DNA from: Litorimonas haliclonae
GTDB lineage: Bacteria > Pseudomonadota > Alphaproteobacteria > Caulobacterales > Maricaulaceae
Reading direction: 5' to 3'
DNA length: 64,000 nt
Assembly: GCF_965138505.1 (NCBI RefSeq)
Contig: NZ_CBCSCO010000002.1
Span: forward strand, 372,001 to 436,000
The notes under the pieces are model-generated. The model was not told where the DNA came from. It did no database searches and worked only from the letters and a program-made list of their open reading frames with translations. The translations under genes and the position numbers were made by a program. Every line of letters begins with the position of its first letter. Position 1 is the first letter of the stretch. Below are positions 7,716-16,148 of this stretch, one piece after another.

Positions 7716-8857
7716 GCCGCGTCGCAATTGTAGGGATGGGGCTCCACCCATTCGGTAAGTTTCCTGAAAAATCAGCTCTGGACATGGGCGTAGAGGCTAC
7801 CCGCCTTGCATTGAAAGATGCGGGACTGGACTGGCGGGATATTAATATCGGGTTTGGAGGTTCTCGCGATGGGGGCTACGCTATGGCGGCAGTTAACGAA
7901 CTCGGGTTAACGGGACTGCCATTTGTCAATCTTTACACCGGCTGCGCAACGGGAGGTAGTTCTTTATTCGCTGCTGCAAATGCGGTGCGCGCTGGAACTG
8001 CAAAATATGCCTTAGCGCTTGGGTTTGACAAACATGAACGCGGAGCCTTCTCCCCCAACGCAAGGAATAACGGAGTTCCTTCTTGGTTTTCCGAAACGGG
8101 CTTGATGGTGACCACGCAATTTTTCGCGCTGAAAATCCAAAGGTACATGCATGAGCACGGCATTAGCAAACAGACTTTGGCCCAAGTTGCCGAAAAAGCG
8201 TTCTATAATGGTTCGTTGAACTCGAATGCCTGGCGGAGGGATCCGGTCTCAGCAGATTATATTGCACAATCAACTATGGTCAGTGATCCGCTTACCAAAT
8301 TTATGTTTTGTAGTCCGTCTCAGGGCGGCGCCGCAATCATTCTGACGAGTGAAGAAGAAGCGAAGCGAATGGGGGCGAAACCCGTGTTTCTAGACGCAAT
8401 GGAAATGCGAACACGGCAATATGGTAGTTTCGAAGTTTACGAAACATCTCTCGCCAAAAACCTAGGCCCTGCAGTCACGACTGACGCTGCCAAAGCCGCG
8501 TTCGAAGCGGCCTCAATTGGTCCGGATGAGATTGATGTTCTTCAATTGCAGGATACAGAAACAGGCGCCGAGATAATGCATATGGCGGAAAACGGATTCT
8601 GCGATCATGGGGAGCAAGAAAAGCTTATCCGGGACGGGGCTACCGCAATAGGTGGCTCCATGCCGGTCAACACGGACGGCGGATGTCTAGCGAACGGAGA
8701 GCCGATCGGGGCGTCTGGTCTCAGGCAGGTTTACGAAATATGTTTGCAATTGAGAGGCGCGGCAGGAAAGCGGCAAGTGCCCAACTCGCCGAAAACCGGA
8801 TACACACACGTCTATGGCGCACCCGGTATAAGCGCGGTGAATATTCTTTCAATTTAA
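7712..8857 (+). CDS. Thiolase-superfamily protein, SCP-x/Ltp-type (possible side-chain aldolase)
   Basis: 381 residues with the thiolase fold. The nucleophile-loop Cys is at residue 78 (YTGCATGG). The usual GHPxGATG motif reads GEPIGASG, with Glu in place of the His, and the usual C-terminal CxG region reads YGAPG. Loss of these residues is unusual for a true thiolase and fits the lipid-transfer-protein/Ltp2-like branch, whose members perform retro-aldol side-chain cleavage with a DUF35 partner. The ATGA overlap with the DUF35 gene supports a joint complex. Carbon-carbon bond cleavage of a CoA-activated side chain is the most likely role; aldolase versus thiolase is undecided. Confidence 0.9.
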   Translation: MSRVAIVGMGLHPFGKFPEKSALDMGVEATRLALKDAGLDWRDINIGFGGSRDGGYAMAAVNELGLTGLPFVNLYTGCATGGSSLFAAANAVRAGTAKYALALGFDKHERGAFSPNARNNGVPSWFSETGLMVTTQFFALKIQRYMHEHGISKQTLAQVAEKAFYNGSLNSNAWRRDPVSADYIAQSTMVSDPLTKFMFCSPSQGGAAIILTSEEEAKRMGAKPVFLDAMEMRTRQYGSFEVYETSLAKNLGPAVTTDAAKAAFEAASIGPDEIDVLQLQDTETGAEIMHMAENGFCDHGEQEKLIRDGATAIGGSMPVNTDGGCLANGEPIGASGLRQVYEICLQLRGAAGKRQVPNSPKTGYTHVYGAPGISAVNILSI

Positions 8858-8887
8858 CTTGAGCACGTTAGAGCACGGCAAAAAAAT

Positions 8888-8923
8888 TAGGCGCTTTCTA
8901 ATCGGGAAAACGCCTAGTTTTTT
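8888..8923. terminator. Rho-independent terminator between convergent genes
   Basis: TAGGCG (8888-8893) pairs with CGCCTA (8911-8916), followed by a T-run at 8918-8923. A-rich sequence on the left gives it partial bidirectional character. It lies between the thiolase-like gene and the convergent Rieske gene. Confidence 0.7.
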
Positions 8924-8952
8924 GTAACAAATTATAATTTGCTACCTTCGCA

Positions 8953-10128
8953 TTAAATTGTTGGCATAGGACCTTTGCGGTCATTCATGTAGTAAGCAAG
9001 ACACTCATGAAAAAACTGGTTCCCGCGTTCGTTTTTGCCCAAGATAATAGATTCGTGAGCTCCGGACTCCAATCCTTTTTGAATTTGGTCGCCGGTCGCA
9101 TAATCTTCATCACGAACAACATTGTGAAGAAAGTCCATCATCCCTTCTAGCGCCGCTTTATCTTCATCATCCTTAGGTGGGTCTGGTCGGAAGAATGTCA
9201 AAACGGTGCGGTTTTTGTCCGGCGTTTCGCCGGGGAAGAGCTGAGCCACCTGGGTTATTTCGGGCGCCAGGAAAACAGATACATTAGGGAAAAGAATTCG
9301 AACGAAGTCATACCCTGTGTTTTCCATCTCACCCCATTTCTCCTTAGGTGCAGCGTCGAATTTTTCTTTTATGTCCGTCTGAGCAAAACCTATGCGCATA
9401 TGCGGGCCAAAAGATTCGTAATGTGTCAGGTTTGAAAGCGTACGCGGGTGAATGGTCTCCGGATGAAGCTGCGCAAAATGATACCCCTCAAGATATCCGT
9501 CAAACGCAATTTTCCAGTTTGCTCCGGTCAATTCCCGTTGACCAAGATAAGCCCAGTCTTTGAAATTCGCGTTTTCGAGATCATCCAGCATTCCGTCCAA
9601 GAAATTGTCCAGATTCATCTCTTTGCCCGGCGTGAGGATTACAAATATAAGACCGCCTTTTTCTTCACACGGAAGCTCACGTAATCCCAAAGTAGACTTG
9701 TCGACATCGCCAAAGGTATTTCCCTCTGCAACTCCCATCAAGCGTCCGTCTGCGCTATACGTCCATCCGTGATACTTACAGGCGAAACGTTTCTTGATAC
9801 CGCACCCATTCTCTGCAACCGCGGCCGCGCGGTGGGAGCATACGTTCAAAAATGCCCGAACGACACCATCTTTTCCGCGGGTCATGAGGACCGGAAGGCC
9901 CGCAGCGTCCATGGCTTTATAAGAATGGGGTTCTCTAAGTTCCGCAGTCGTAGCGAGAGCCAAAGGCAACTCTTTAAATATTTTCGAAACTTCTGCTTCC
10001 CAGATGTCCTGATCTAAATAGGCAGAGGAGGGAATGGTGACAATTTTATCTGTCTGGTATGTTGTTTTATTTTCGGCGTAATCATAGATGATTTCTGCCG
10101 TTTTCTGTAGTCCTGTATCTTTGGTCAT
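8953..10128 (-). CDS. Rieske 2Fe-2S oxygenase, alpha subunit (second in window)
   Basis: 391 residues. The Rieske cluster ligands are C97, H99 (CSHR) and C117, H120 (CKYHGW). The catalytic iron site follows NWKIAFDGYLEGYH, with H217 and H222 as the likely His ligands. The length is close to KshA-like and other small alpha-only oxygenases. The start lies one base after the stop of the CurA-like gene upstream, and the ribosome-binding site (GGGGA) is inside that gene's 3' end, so the two are co-transcribed. It is clearly different from the oxygenase at 4755. No dedicated ferredoxin reductase is nearby. Substrate unknown; hydroxylation of a ring or side chain is expected. Confidence 0.93.
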   Translation of the reverse strand: MTKDTGLQKTAEIIYDYAENKTTYQTDKIVTIPSSAYLDQDIWEAEVSKIFKELPLALATTAELREPHSYKAMDAAGLPVLMTRGKDGVVRAFLNVCSHRAAAVAENGCGIKKRFACKYHGWTYSADGRLMGVAEGNTFGDVDKSTLGLRELPCEEKGGLIFVILTPGKEMNLDNFLDGMLDDLENANFKDWAYLGQRELTGANWKIAFDGYLEGYHFAQLHPETIHPRTLSNLTHYESFGPHMRIGFAQTDIKEKFDAAPKEKWGEMENTGYDFVRILFPNVSVFLAPEITQVAQLFPGETPDKNRTVLTFFRPDPPKDDEDKAALEGMMDFLHNVVRDEDYATGDQIQKGLESGAHESIILGKNERGNQFFHECLAYYMNDRKGPMPTI

Positions 10129-10129
10129 T

Positions 10130-11152
10130 CTATTCCCCGCTAATGTCTAAAATGAGTTTTCCTTTATTGCCCCCGCTGAACAAAAGCATAAATGCGTCGA
10201 AAGTGTTCTCGATGCCATGCTCGACGTGCTCATCAAATTTTATTTTATTGTCGGCTATCCAGCCTGCCATTACAGCTGCGCCTTCGGCAAATTTAGGCAC
10301 GTAATCGCGGATAAGGAAACCTTTCATCGATGCCTGCTTAACAATAATTTGCCAGATATTCCGCGCGCCTCTCGGATCTGAATTATATTCGGAAATAAGC
10401 CCGCAAAGCACCACTCTGGCGTGTTCATTCAGAGCCATAATACCGGCATCCAATATTTCGCCGCCAACATTTTCAAATATCACGTCCACGCCGTCAGGCG
10501 CAGCGTCTTTGATAGCTTTCTCTAACTGTTCAGGTGATTTTTCTCTGTAATCAATCGCCGCGTCAAAGCCATAGTACTCCACTAGGCGTTTACACTTTTC
10601 TGGTCCACCGGCAATTCCGACGGCTCTGCAGTCTTTCAACTTAGCAATTTGTCCCACGGCCGATCCTACGGCACCGGCGGCGCCGGAGACCAAGACAGTG
10701 TTCCCAGCCTTGGGCTGTCCAGCATCCAACAAACCAAAATAAGCCGTCATTCCTACGGCCCCTAAAATCGATAGATAATTTGTCGGTGAAGCAACAATGC
10801 TGGTGTCGATTGGGGATGTAAATCCGCCTTCTTGGACTAAGGAATATTCTTCAATACCATTGAGACCCAAGACCCATTGGCCTTCCTGAAAATTCGGGTT
10901 TTTGCTCTCTTCAACGCGTCCGACCGTGGTCGCGCGAATGCTGGCTCCGATTTCGATAGGAGGCATATAAGAAGGCTGATCATCCATCCAACCACGTTGA
11001 GCGGGGTCGAGAGAGATGAAGTGATTTCGAACAAGAAATTCGCCGGAAGAGATCTTTGGTATAGGCTCTTTCACCAATTCAAAATCCCCCTCCGTTGGGG
11101 AGCCGTCGGGCCGTCGTTTCAGGATGAATTTGCGATTCATTTTAGTGGTCAT
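10130..11152 (-). CDS. NADP-dependent oxidoreductase, CurA/prostaglandin-reductase-like (second copy)
   Basis: 340 residues, with the same zinc-free MDR architecture as 6133-7149. SGAAGAVGSAVGQ near residue 155 binds NADPH, followed by VGIAGG and FENVGG. It is the promoter-proximal gene of a two-gene operon with a Rieske oxygenase, with a one-base gap. It likely saturates a C=C bond conjugated to a carbonyl. Pairing with a Rieske gene occurs twice in this window, which suggests the reductase and oxygenase act on successive intermediates. I do not think the reductase feeds electrons to the oxygenase, because it has no flavin or iron-sulphur motif. Confidence 0.92.
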   Translation of the reverse strand: MTTKMNRKFILKRRPDGSPTEGDFELVKEPIPKISSGEFLVRNHFISLDPAQRGWMDDQPSYMPPIEIGASIRATTVGRVEESKNPNFQEGQWVLGLNGIEEYSLVQEGGFTSPIDTSIVASPTNYLSILGAVGMTAYFGLLDAGQPKAGNTVLVSGAAGAVGSAVGQIAKLKDCRAVGIAGGPEKCKRLVEYYGFDAAIDYREKSPEQLEKAIKDAAPDGVDVIFENVGGEILDAGIMALNEHARVVLCGLISEYNSDPRGARNIWQIIVKQASMKGFLIRDYVPKFAEGAAVMAGWIADNKIKFDEHVEHGIENTFDAFMLLFSGGNKGKLILDISGE

Positions 11153-11294
11153 AAATATCCCGATTAAAAAAAGCGGTGTTGTTCAATAATCATATGAAAA
11201 CTAGGGTTTAAATCCTTATGGCTTCAACTCACTTTTTTGGGGGGTATTTTGCTGTTTTACTTGAAGTAAGGTTTCGTCGATTAAGGAGAGTTTT

Positions 11295-12062
11295 ATGTCT
11301 GGACGTATTGACGGAAAAGTGGCGCTGGTAACCGGAGGAGCGTCCTGCCCTGGCCTGGGGTATTCGATTGCCGAACGTTTTGCACGGGAAGGGGCAACCG
11401 TCTACATATCGGATATTGATGAAAAAGGGGCAAAAGAGGCTTCGGAGAAGCTAAACGAAGCGGGTGGCACTACCTATGCCTTAAATCATGATGTGACATC
11501 TGAAGCTGATTGGGACAAAGTCTTCAACACAATTTCCAAACAGTCCGGACAGCTTGATATTCTTGTGAACAATGCGGGCGTCGCGCTCTTGGGGCCTATC
11601 GAGGCGCAAACCACCCCTAATTTCAATAAGCAAATGGATATCAATTCTAACAGCGTTTATTACGGTATGCAGCGCGCCGTGGAAGCCATGCGAAAAAGCG
11701 GAGCCGGCGGATCTATCGTCAATATTTCATCGGTATGCGGACAAATTGGCGTGCCTGGCTGCTTAGCCTATGCGGCAGCAAAGGGGGCGGTCAAAATGAT
11801 GACCAAGGTGGTAGCGCTAGAAACAGCACGGCAGAATATTCGGGTAAACAGTGTTCACCCCGGTTTTATTGCGACTAATATTCAAGCTGACGCTGTTCGC
11901 GACAACCCCGATTTTTACGATGAAATTGCCGCCTCAATTCCCAATGGCCGGTATGGAGAGCCGGAAGACGTGGCGAACCTCGTCTTATTCCTAGCGTCTG
12001 ATGAAGCGAGCTATATTACGGGGTCAGAACTCACAATAGACGGCGGAATGACGGCTCAATAA
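11295..12062 (+). CDS. SDR family NAD(P)-dependent oxidoreductase
   Basis: 255 residues starting at an ATG preceded by AAGGAG. The nucleotide-binding region is slightly expanded (TGGASCPGLGYS instead of TGGxxGIG), which lengthens the glycine loop by one or two residues. NNAG, the catalytic Ser (NISSVCG), the active site YAAAK and the C-terminal TGSELTIDGG are all present. The divergent promoter region shared with the leftward CurA-Rieske operon suggests joint control. Presumed alcohol/ketone dehydrogenase of the same catabolic pathway; substrate not known. Confidence 0.94.
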   Translation: MSGRIDGKVALVTGGASCPGLGYSIAERFAREGATVYISDIDEKGAKEASEKLNEAGGTTYALNHDVTSEADWDKVFNTISKQSGQLDILVNNAGVALLGPIEAQTTPNFNKQMDINSNSVYYGMQRAVEAMRKSGAGGSIVNISSVCGQIGVPGCLAYAAAKGAVKMMTKVVALETARQNIRVNSVHPGFIATNIQADAVRDNPDFYDEIAASIPNGRYGEPEDVANLVLFLASDEASYITGSELTIDGGMTAQ

Positions 12063-12104
12063 GGCAGAGTTGATCCCGGCAACCCAACCATTCTAGAAGT
12101 GAAG

Positions 12105-12120
12105 GCGGGCTTCTGCCCGC
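12105..12120. terminator. GC-rich hairpin between convergent genes
   Basis: GCGGGC-TTCT-GCCCGC forms a perfect 6-bp stem with a TTCT loop in the 62-bp gap between the SDR and the convergent P450 gene. There is no clear T-run, so termination is only a moderate inference. Confidence 0.5.
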
Positions 12121-12124
12121 AACC

Positions 12125-13357
12125 TTATTTCGCAATAATAGGAAGTGATTTCAGCCCGCGTAACATGATGTTAGGCGAGTAGATTAGCTCCGATTTTGGT
12201 ATAGCCAGTTCCAGAGTTTCAAAGGATTGAGACAAGTGTTCTAGAGCAACCATTATCTCCTTTCGGGCCAACATGTTGCCTAGGCAGGTGTGAATTCCCC
12301 GTCCGAACGCAAAATGGGCCTTCGCGTTTGGTCGCTCAATATCGAACTTGTCGGGGTTTTCGAAAATTTCAGGGTCGCGACTGGCGGCCGCGAAACGAAC
12401 CATGACTTTAGCCCCGGCGGGAACAACGTGCCCATTCAACACAGTGTCTTGCGTGACAATTCGCCAGATGCCGGCCACAGGGCTTGCCAGCCGCAAGATC
12501 TCTTCTGTTGCATTTTTGATGAGCTCGGGCTGCTCGCGTAGCAGCTTCCACTGGTCAGGGTTCTCAATGAACAGCTTTATTCCTTCTGCCATCGTATTTG
12601 TACTGGTCTCGTTTCCTGCGACTGTAAGCTGCTGAATGACGGAGAGAATTTCTGCGTCTGACAGAGGCTCGTCTCCTTCGCTTGCCGCGCTGACCAAATC
12701 GCCGAGGAGATCGTCATAAGAACGGCTGCGACGTTCATCGATTTTCGTTTTCATGGCGTGTTGGAAATCAACTACGATCTCGGCGCATTCAACTGAGCGT
12801 TCTTCGTCAATCATTCCGCCCAAACGATCAGTGAACGCTTCGGTCCATTTCCGGACTTTTTCCGCTTCCGACGATGTAAAACCAAGCTGATTGGCAATCA
12901 TCGTCACAGGGAGGGGGACGGCGTAATCGCGGATGAAATCCCAAAGACTGCCCAAAGGTTGTTTTCTTAAAAGGTTTAGAGAGATGTCGCGGATCGTATC
13001 TTCGATCGCGTTGACCCGAGGCGCTGAAAAAGCAAGGCCAACCAGTCGTCGGTAACGCGAGTGACTGGGGGGATCCGACATTAAAAGAACCTGAAGTTGC
13101 GGCCATCCTTTATCAAGAATCGACTTTACCTTCGGGCTGTCAGCGTGGGTTCCTGCGAGCAAGACAGAGATATCGCTAGAATAGATTTCAGGCTGTCTGC
13201 AAATATCATTCACATATTCGCTACCGGTGACGAGCCAAGTGTCCATACCCGGAAGGTATAAAACCGGATCACTTGAGAGTGCTTTCTGGTAGAAACCGAA
13301 TGGATCTGCCCCGAATTCAGGAGCAAAGATATTCGTTTCGTTCAGGGCGGCGGACAT
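12125..13357 (-). CDS. Cytochrome P450
   Basis: 410 residues, typical of soluble bacterial class I P450s. The I-helix oxygen-activation motif AGNETST is near residue 240, the K-helix ExxR appears as EEILR, and the haem-binding loop FGRGIHTCLG puts the axial Cys at about residue 358. It would hydroxylate a hydrophobic substrate using O2 and electrons from a ferredoxin system not encoded here. The start overlaps the stop of the small ABM-like gene (TAATG), so the pair is translationally coupled. Context suggests side-chain or ring hydroxylation of a steroid- or terpene-like compound; the exact CYP family cannot be assigned by eye. Confidence 0.95.
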   Translation of the reverse strand: MSAALNETNIFAPEFGADPFGFYQKALSSDPVLYLPGMDTWLVTGSEYVNDICRQPEIYSSDISVLLAGTHADSPKVKSILDKGWPQLQVLLMSDPPSHSRYRRLVGLAFSAPRVNAIEDTIRDISLNLLRKQPLGSLWDFIRDYAVPLPVTMIANQLGFTSSEAEKVRKWTEAFTDRLGGMIDEERSVECAEIVVDFQHAMKTKIDERRSRSYDDLLGDLVSAASEGDEPLSDAEILSVIQQLTVAGNETSTNTMAEGIKLFIENPDQWKLLREQPELIKNATEEILRLASPVAGIWRIVTQDTVLNGHVVPAGAKVMVRFAAASRDPEIFENPDKFDIERPNAKAHFAFGRGIHTCLGNMLARKEIMVALEHLSQSFETLELAIPKSELIYSPNIMLRGLKSLPIIAK

Positions 13358-13653
13358 TAAAAGTCCCGCACATAGTCTCCGTCATAAATTTTGAGGGAGT
13401 GAGATTTTAAATGTGACATATATTTTTCATTGAAAGCCTGCACCCAAGGTTGTTTTAGGTGAACATTCAGGGCGTCTTCATCTGACCAGATCTCGGTAAC
13501 GCTGATCAGACCCGCCTCTTCATCTTGAACAGTCAGGGAGTAATATTCACAACCGTCCTCTTTCACTACGTCATTGATTAGAGATTGCACGTCTTCTGCA
13601 TAACTGCCCATCGCTTCTTTCGCCATGGTCATTTGGCCGATAATCATAAACAT
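13357..13653 (-). CDS. Antibiotic-biosynthesis-monooxygenase (ABM)/YgiN-like small protein
   Basis: 98 residues with the ABM-type dimeric alpha/beta-barrel pattern: strand MFMIIGQ, a long helix, strand EYYSLTVQDEEAG, strand ISVTEIWSDEDAL, and then HLKQPWVQAF. It begins at an ATG with GGGAG ten bases upstream and overlaps the P450 start. Members act as quinol or heme-related monooxygenases or have no known activity. A role in handling a P450 product is possible, but the family is too varied to say more. Confidence 0.82.
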   Translation of the reverse strand: MFMIIGQMTMAKEAMGSYAEDVQSLINDVVKEDGCEYYSLTVQDEEAGLISVTEIWSDEDALNVHLKQPWVQAFNEKYMSHLKSHSLKIYDGDYVRDF

Positions 13654-13713
13654 AAGGGTCTCCCGGTTTTCTTCAGCTTAGTGAAGAGAGAAGGGATGCT
13701 GTAAGCTAATGTA

Positions 13714-14496
13714 TTAATTAGGTTGCTGACGAGCCGTCGATATATAGCCTAGCTGAGTTGCCTTATAGACCGCCTGACTTCTGTTCACGGCATCAAGTTT
13801 TCTTGTTGCGTTTTGAAAGTGGAAACGAACCGTCGCTCTGCTTCTATCAATAATGATACCAATTTCGTGATCGGTTTTCCCCAGCGCCGCCCAACGCAAA
13901 CACTCTACTTCGCGCTTACTTAACTTCGAGCGCAGCGGCAGAATGGGTGTTCTGTCTGACACGTTGACATAGCTTCGGATGAAGGCACGGGCATAGATTG
14001 CAAGCACGTCACCATGTTGTTCGAAGATTTCTGACAAATCAACTTTGTCCTTAGAAAGCGGATTGTAGCTTACGGCGCCAATCTGCCCGAAAGGCATGTG
14101 AACAGGCACAACAATAGCCGCATGCGTAAAAGCTCTATGCTCAAAGCGGGCCAAGTCCATTTCTTGTAAAAATTGGTTCGGTTGCCGCGTGTGTATGCCG
14201 TTCGCATTCAGCCAAAAAGGCTCGCTTTCATAACGACATGCGATCGTAATTGGGGATTTAAGAGCCATGCTCTCAGTATTCCACCATTTATTACTGTCTT
14301 CGTTCCAACCGAAAACAGTTGTTGCAAGCAACTCGCCATCAATATCCCTTAGGGTCGCATTCTTTGCGATGTTTTGACAGGCAGCGATGCGAAGATCACA
14401 TAGCTCACTTACCAGGTCTCGGAAGTGAATAGCGGAAGTTTTCAATTCCTCCCGAGAGTTTACACGAATTTTTTCTAAATTTTTCGTACTAATCAT
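13714..14496 (-). CDS. LuxR-family regulator with autoinducer-binding-like N-terminus (solo)
   Basis: 260 residues. The C-terminal LuxR helix-turn-helix spans about residues 190-250 (LSKREVECLRWAALGKTDHE, then ATVRFHF). The N-terminal half resembles the autoinducer-binding domain: a W-rich segment, SPITIACRYESEPFWL, and the PVHMPFGQIGAVSY strand pair. No luxI-type synthase lies in the window, so it is a LuxR solo. It sits downstream of the P450/ABM pair in an island of divergent catabolic operons and is the best candidate for their pathway-specific regulator. It may sense a catabolic intermediate rather than an acyl-homoserine lactone; that is inference. Confidence 0.86.
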   Translation of the reverse strand: MISTKNLEKIRVNSREELKTSAIHFRDLVSELCDLRIAACQNIAKNATLRDIDGELLATTVFGWNEDSNKWWNTESMALKSPITIACRYESEPFWLNANGIHTRQPNQFLQEMDLARFEHRAFTHAAIVVPVHMPFGQIGAVSYNPLSKDKVDLSEIFEQHGDVLAIYARAFIRSYVNVSDRTPILPLRSKLSKREVECLRWAALGKTDHEIGIIIDRSRATVRFHFQNATRKLDAVNRSQAVYKATQLGYISTARQQPN

Positions 14497-14535
14497 GCGG
14501 CTATCTAAGCCAGCTGATTTAAAATGGCAAGCTAA

Positions 14536-15279
14536 TCAAAAAGGGGATTGAAGCCACTTAATTCCCCGTTTTAGCAGGGTTTCAAATTCTGGAATTTCCC
14601 AGCTCCCGCGGTCAAGTTCGGGTAGAAAGTCCTTATACGGTCTTAAATCAAAATGACCTCGACAGTGACCGAGCGTGAGGTAAAGTATAGCGCCTTTCTG
14701 GTGAGACTTTTTATAGAAAACGGGGTGGCGGCCCAGGGCCTCATCCCCTTCTGCAAATCCACGCCCTTTTATCGAGCACTCGGCTTCTAAAAAGACCTCG
14801 AGCTCACCATGCAATTCCATATGGTACAATTCATCTGTGACTTCGAAATTCTGGATGTCTTTCACGAGTGGATGGGAGGGCTGCACATTTTCAACAGTAT
14901 AGGGCTCAATGGGCGGATGTGATAGAAACTGCGATCCCAACAAATCCATAAAGACAGGGGCATCTCTTGGGGTGTGCCACAACCCGTCGTCCATCATTCT
15001 CAAGATAGAATTTGTTCCGTGCAAGCCAAGCCAGCGCCCTCCGGCCTCTAGCCAATCTTTTAACTGATTTTGGATGTCCTCCGACGGCAGAATATCGCAA
15101 GTATATGAAATCAGGATATCTGCCCAATCCAGCGCTTCCGAGCACTCGTAATTTTCCATGACGCGAGTGACTATACGGTTCTGAGAGCCCAACAACTTGA
15201 GAATTTCTACGCGCGCATAGTCAATATCATGATATTTTCCGCCAGCGATCAAAAGGCAGTTAATTGGCTCAAAACTCAT
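14536..15279 (-). CDS. ThuA-like domain protein
   Basis: About 247 residues from the ATG at 15279; a longer frame reaches 15348 but would leave almost no room for the divergent promoter of the next SDR. The ThuA (class I glutamine-amidotransferase-like) fold is visible as NCLLIAGGKYHD at the start, then WADILISYTCD, GRWLGLHGTN, and a late GAILYLTLGHCRGHFD. ThuA-like proteins occur in sugar and xenobiotic catabolic operons and their reaction is mostly unknown. It lies 39 bp after the LuxR-type gene on the same strand is reversed in order: ThuA is upstream of LuxR, so both could share one transcript. Confidence 0.78.
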   Translation of the reverse strand: MSFEPINCLLIAGGKYHDIDYARVEILKLLGSQNRIVTRVMENYECSEALDWADILISYTCDILPSEDIQNQLKDWLEAGGRWLGLHGTNSILRMMDDGLWHTPRDAPVFMDLLGSQFLSHPPIEPYTVENVQPSHPLVKDIQNFEVTDELYHMELHGELEVFLEAECSIKGRGFAEGDEALGRHPVFYKKSHQKGAILYLTLGHCRGHFDLRPYKDFLPELDRGSWEIPEFETLLKRGIKWLQSPF

Positions 15280-15371
15280 AAATCTACTCGGCTCAACCTT
15301 GTCTTTTGTATAGCTATACAAGTCACGACGAGCATTTAAAGCTAACATAAAAATGAGTGAGGGGAAGCTAT

Positions 15372-16148
15372 ATGCGTCTTGAAAACAAAGTGGCCTTTAT
15401 AACAGGCGGAACGTCAGGTATCGGAAAAGCAACTGTCTTTCGGCTGATTGATGAAGGGGCCAAAGTTGTCTTCACAGGACGAAAAGAAGAGGCTGGCAAA
15501 GCGATTGCAGAAAAATGCGGCGCAACATTTATCAAACACGAGGTTCAAGACGCCCCTGGCTATGACGCTATCGCAAAAGAAATTGAAACAAAATTTGGCC
15601 GATTAGATATTGCCTTTGCAAATGCTGGTACAGAAGCTGGCGATACAAATGTCGAAGATATATCATTGGAGACCTGGAATTCTCTGATCGCTATAAACCT
15701 CACAGGGGCAATGCTTACGGCCCAAATGGCTATGCGTCTTATGCGGAAAAACCCGGGAGGGTCCTCCGGTTCAATCATTCTCAACAGCTCAATGAACGCC
15801 CATATACCGATGGGTAACTTCGTAACATATTCGACGACCAAAGGCGCGCATATCGCTCTGGCAAAATCTGTGGCGATGCATTCTGCCAATCAAAGCCTCA
15901 ACGTTCGCTGCAACGCGATACATCCCGGCGTGGTTGAGACTGAAATGATTAAAGGAGTCATCGACAGGGCCGAGGATTCAGTTGCCGCCAGAGCCCAATT
16001 CGAGGGGATGGCACCGTTGCAAAGAATGGCATCCGTCGAAGAAATTGCAGGGTTAGTGGTCTATCTTTCAAGCGATGAAGCCTCCTTTATATCGGGAGCC
16101 TCCTATAATATTGATGGAGCGACAACCGCGGGAATGATGGGCGTATGA
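15372..16148 (+). CDS. SDR family NAD(P)-dependent oxidoreductase
   Basis: 258 residues from the ATG at 15372, chosen because GAGGGGA lies seven to eight bases upstream; an in-frame GTG at 15357 has no such site. Motifs are TGGTSGIG (nucleotide binding), NAGTEAG in the NNAG position (ANAG), the catalytic Ser in LNSSMNA, active site YSTTK, and SGASYNIDGA near the end. First gene of a tight three-SDR operon: its stop overlaps the next start by 4 bp (ATGA). Three successive SDRs in one coupled operon suggest oxidation of several hydroxyl positions on one substrate. Confidence 0.94.
   Translation: MRLENKVAFITGGTSGIGKATVFRLIDEGAKVVFTGRKEEAGKAIAEKCGATFIKHEVQDAPGYDAIAKEIETKFGRLDIAFANAGTEAGDTNVEDISLETWNSLIAINLTGAMLTAQMAMRLMRKNPGGSSGSIILNSSMNAHIPMGNFVTYSTTKGAHIALAKSVAMHSANQSLNVRCNAIHPGVVETEMIKGVIDRAEDSVAARAQFEGMAPLQRMASVEEIAGLVVYLSSDEASFISGASYNIDGATTAGMMGV

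Noticed and set aside
13357..13653. P450 redox partner (ferredoxin)
   Set aside because: The small protein lacks the cysteines of a ferredoxin and fits the ABM fold instead.
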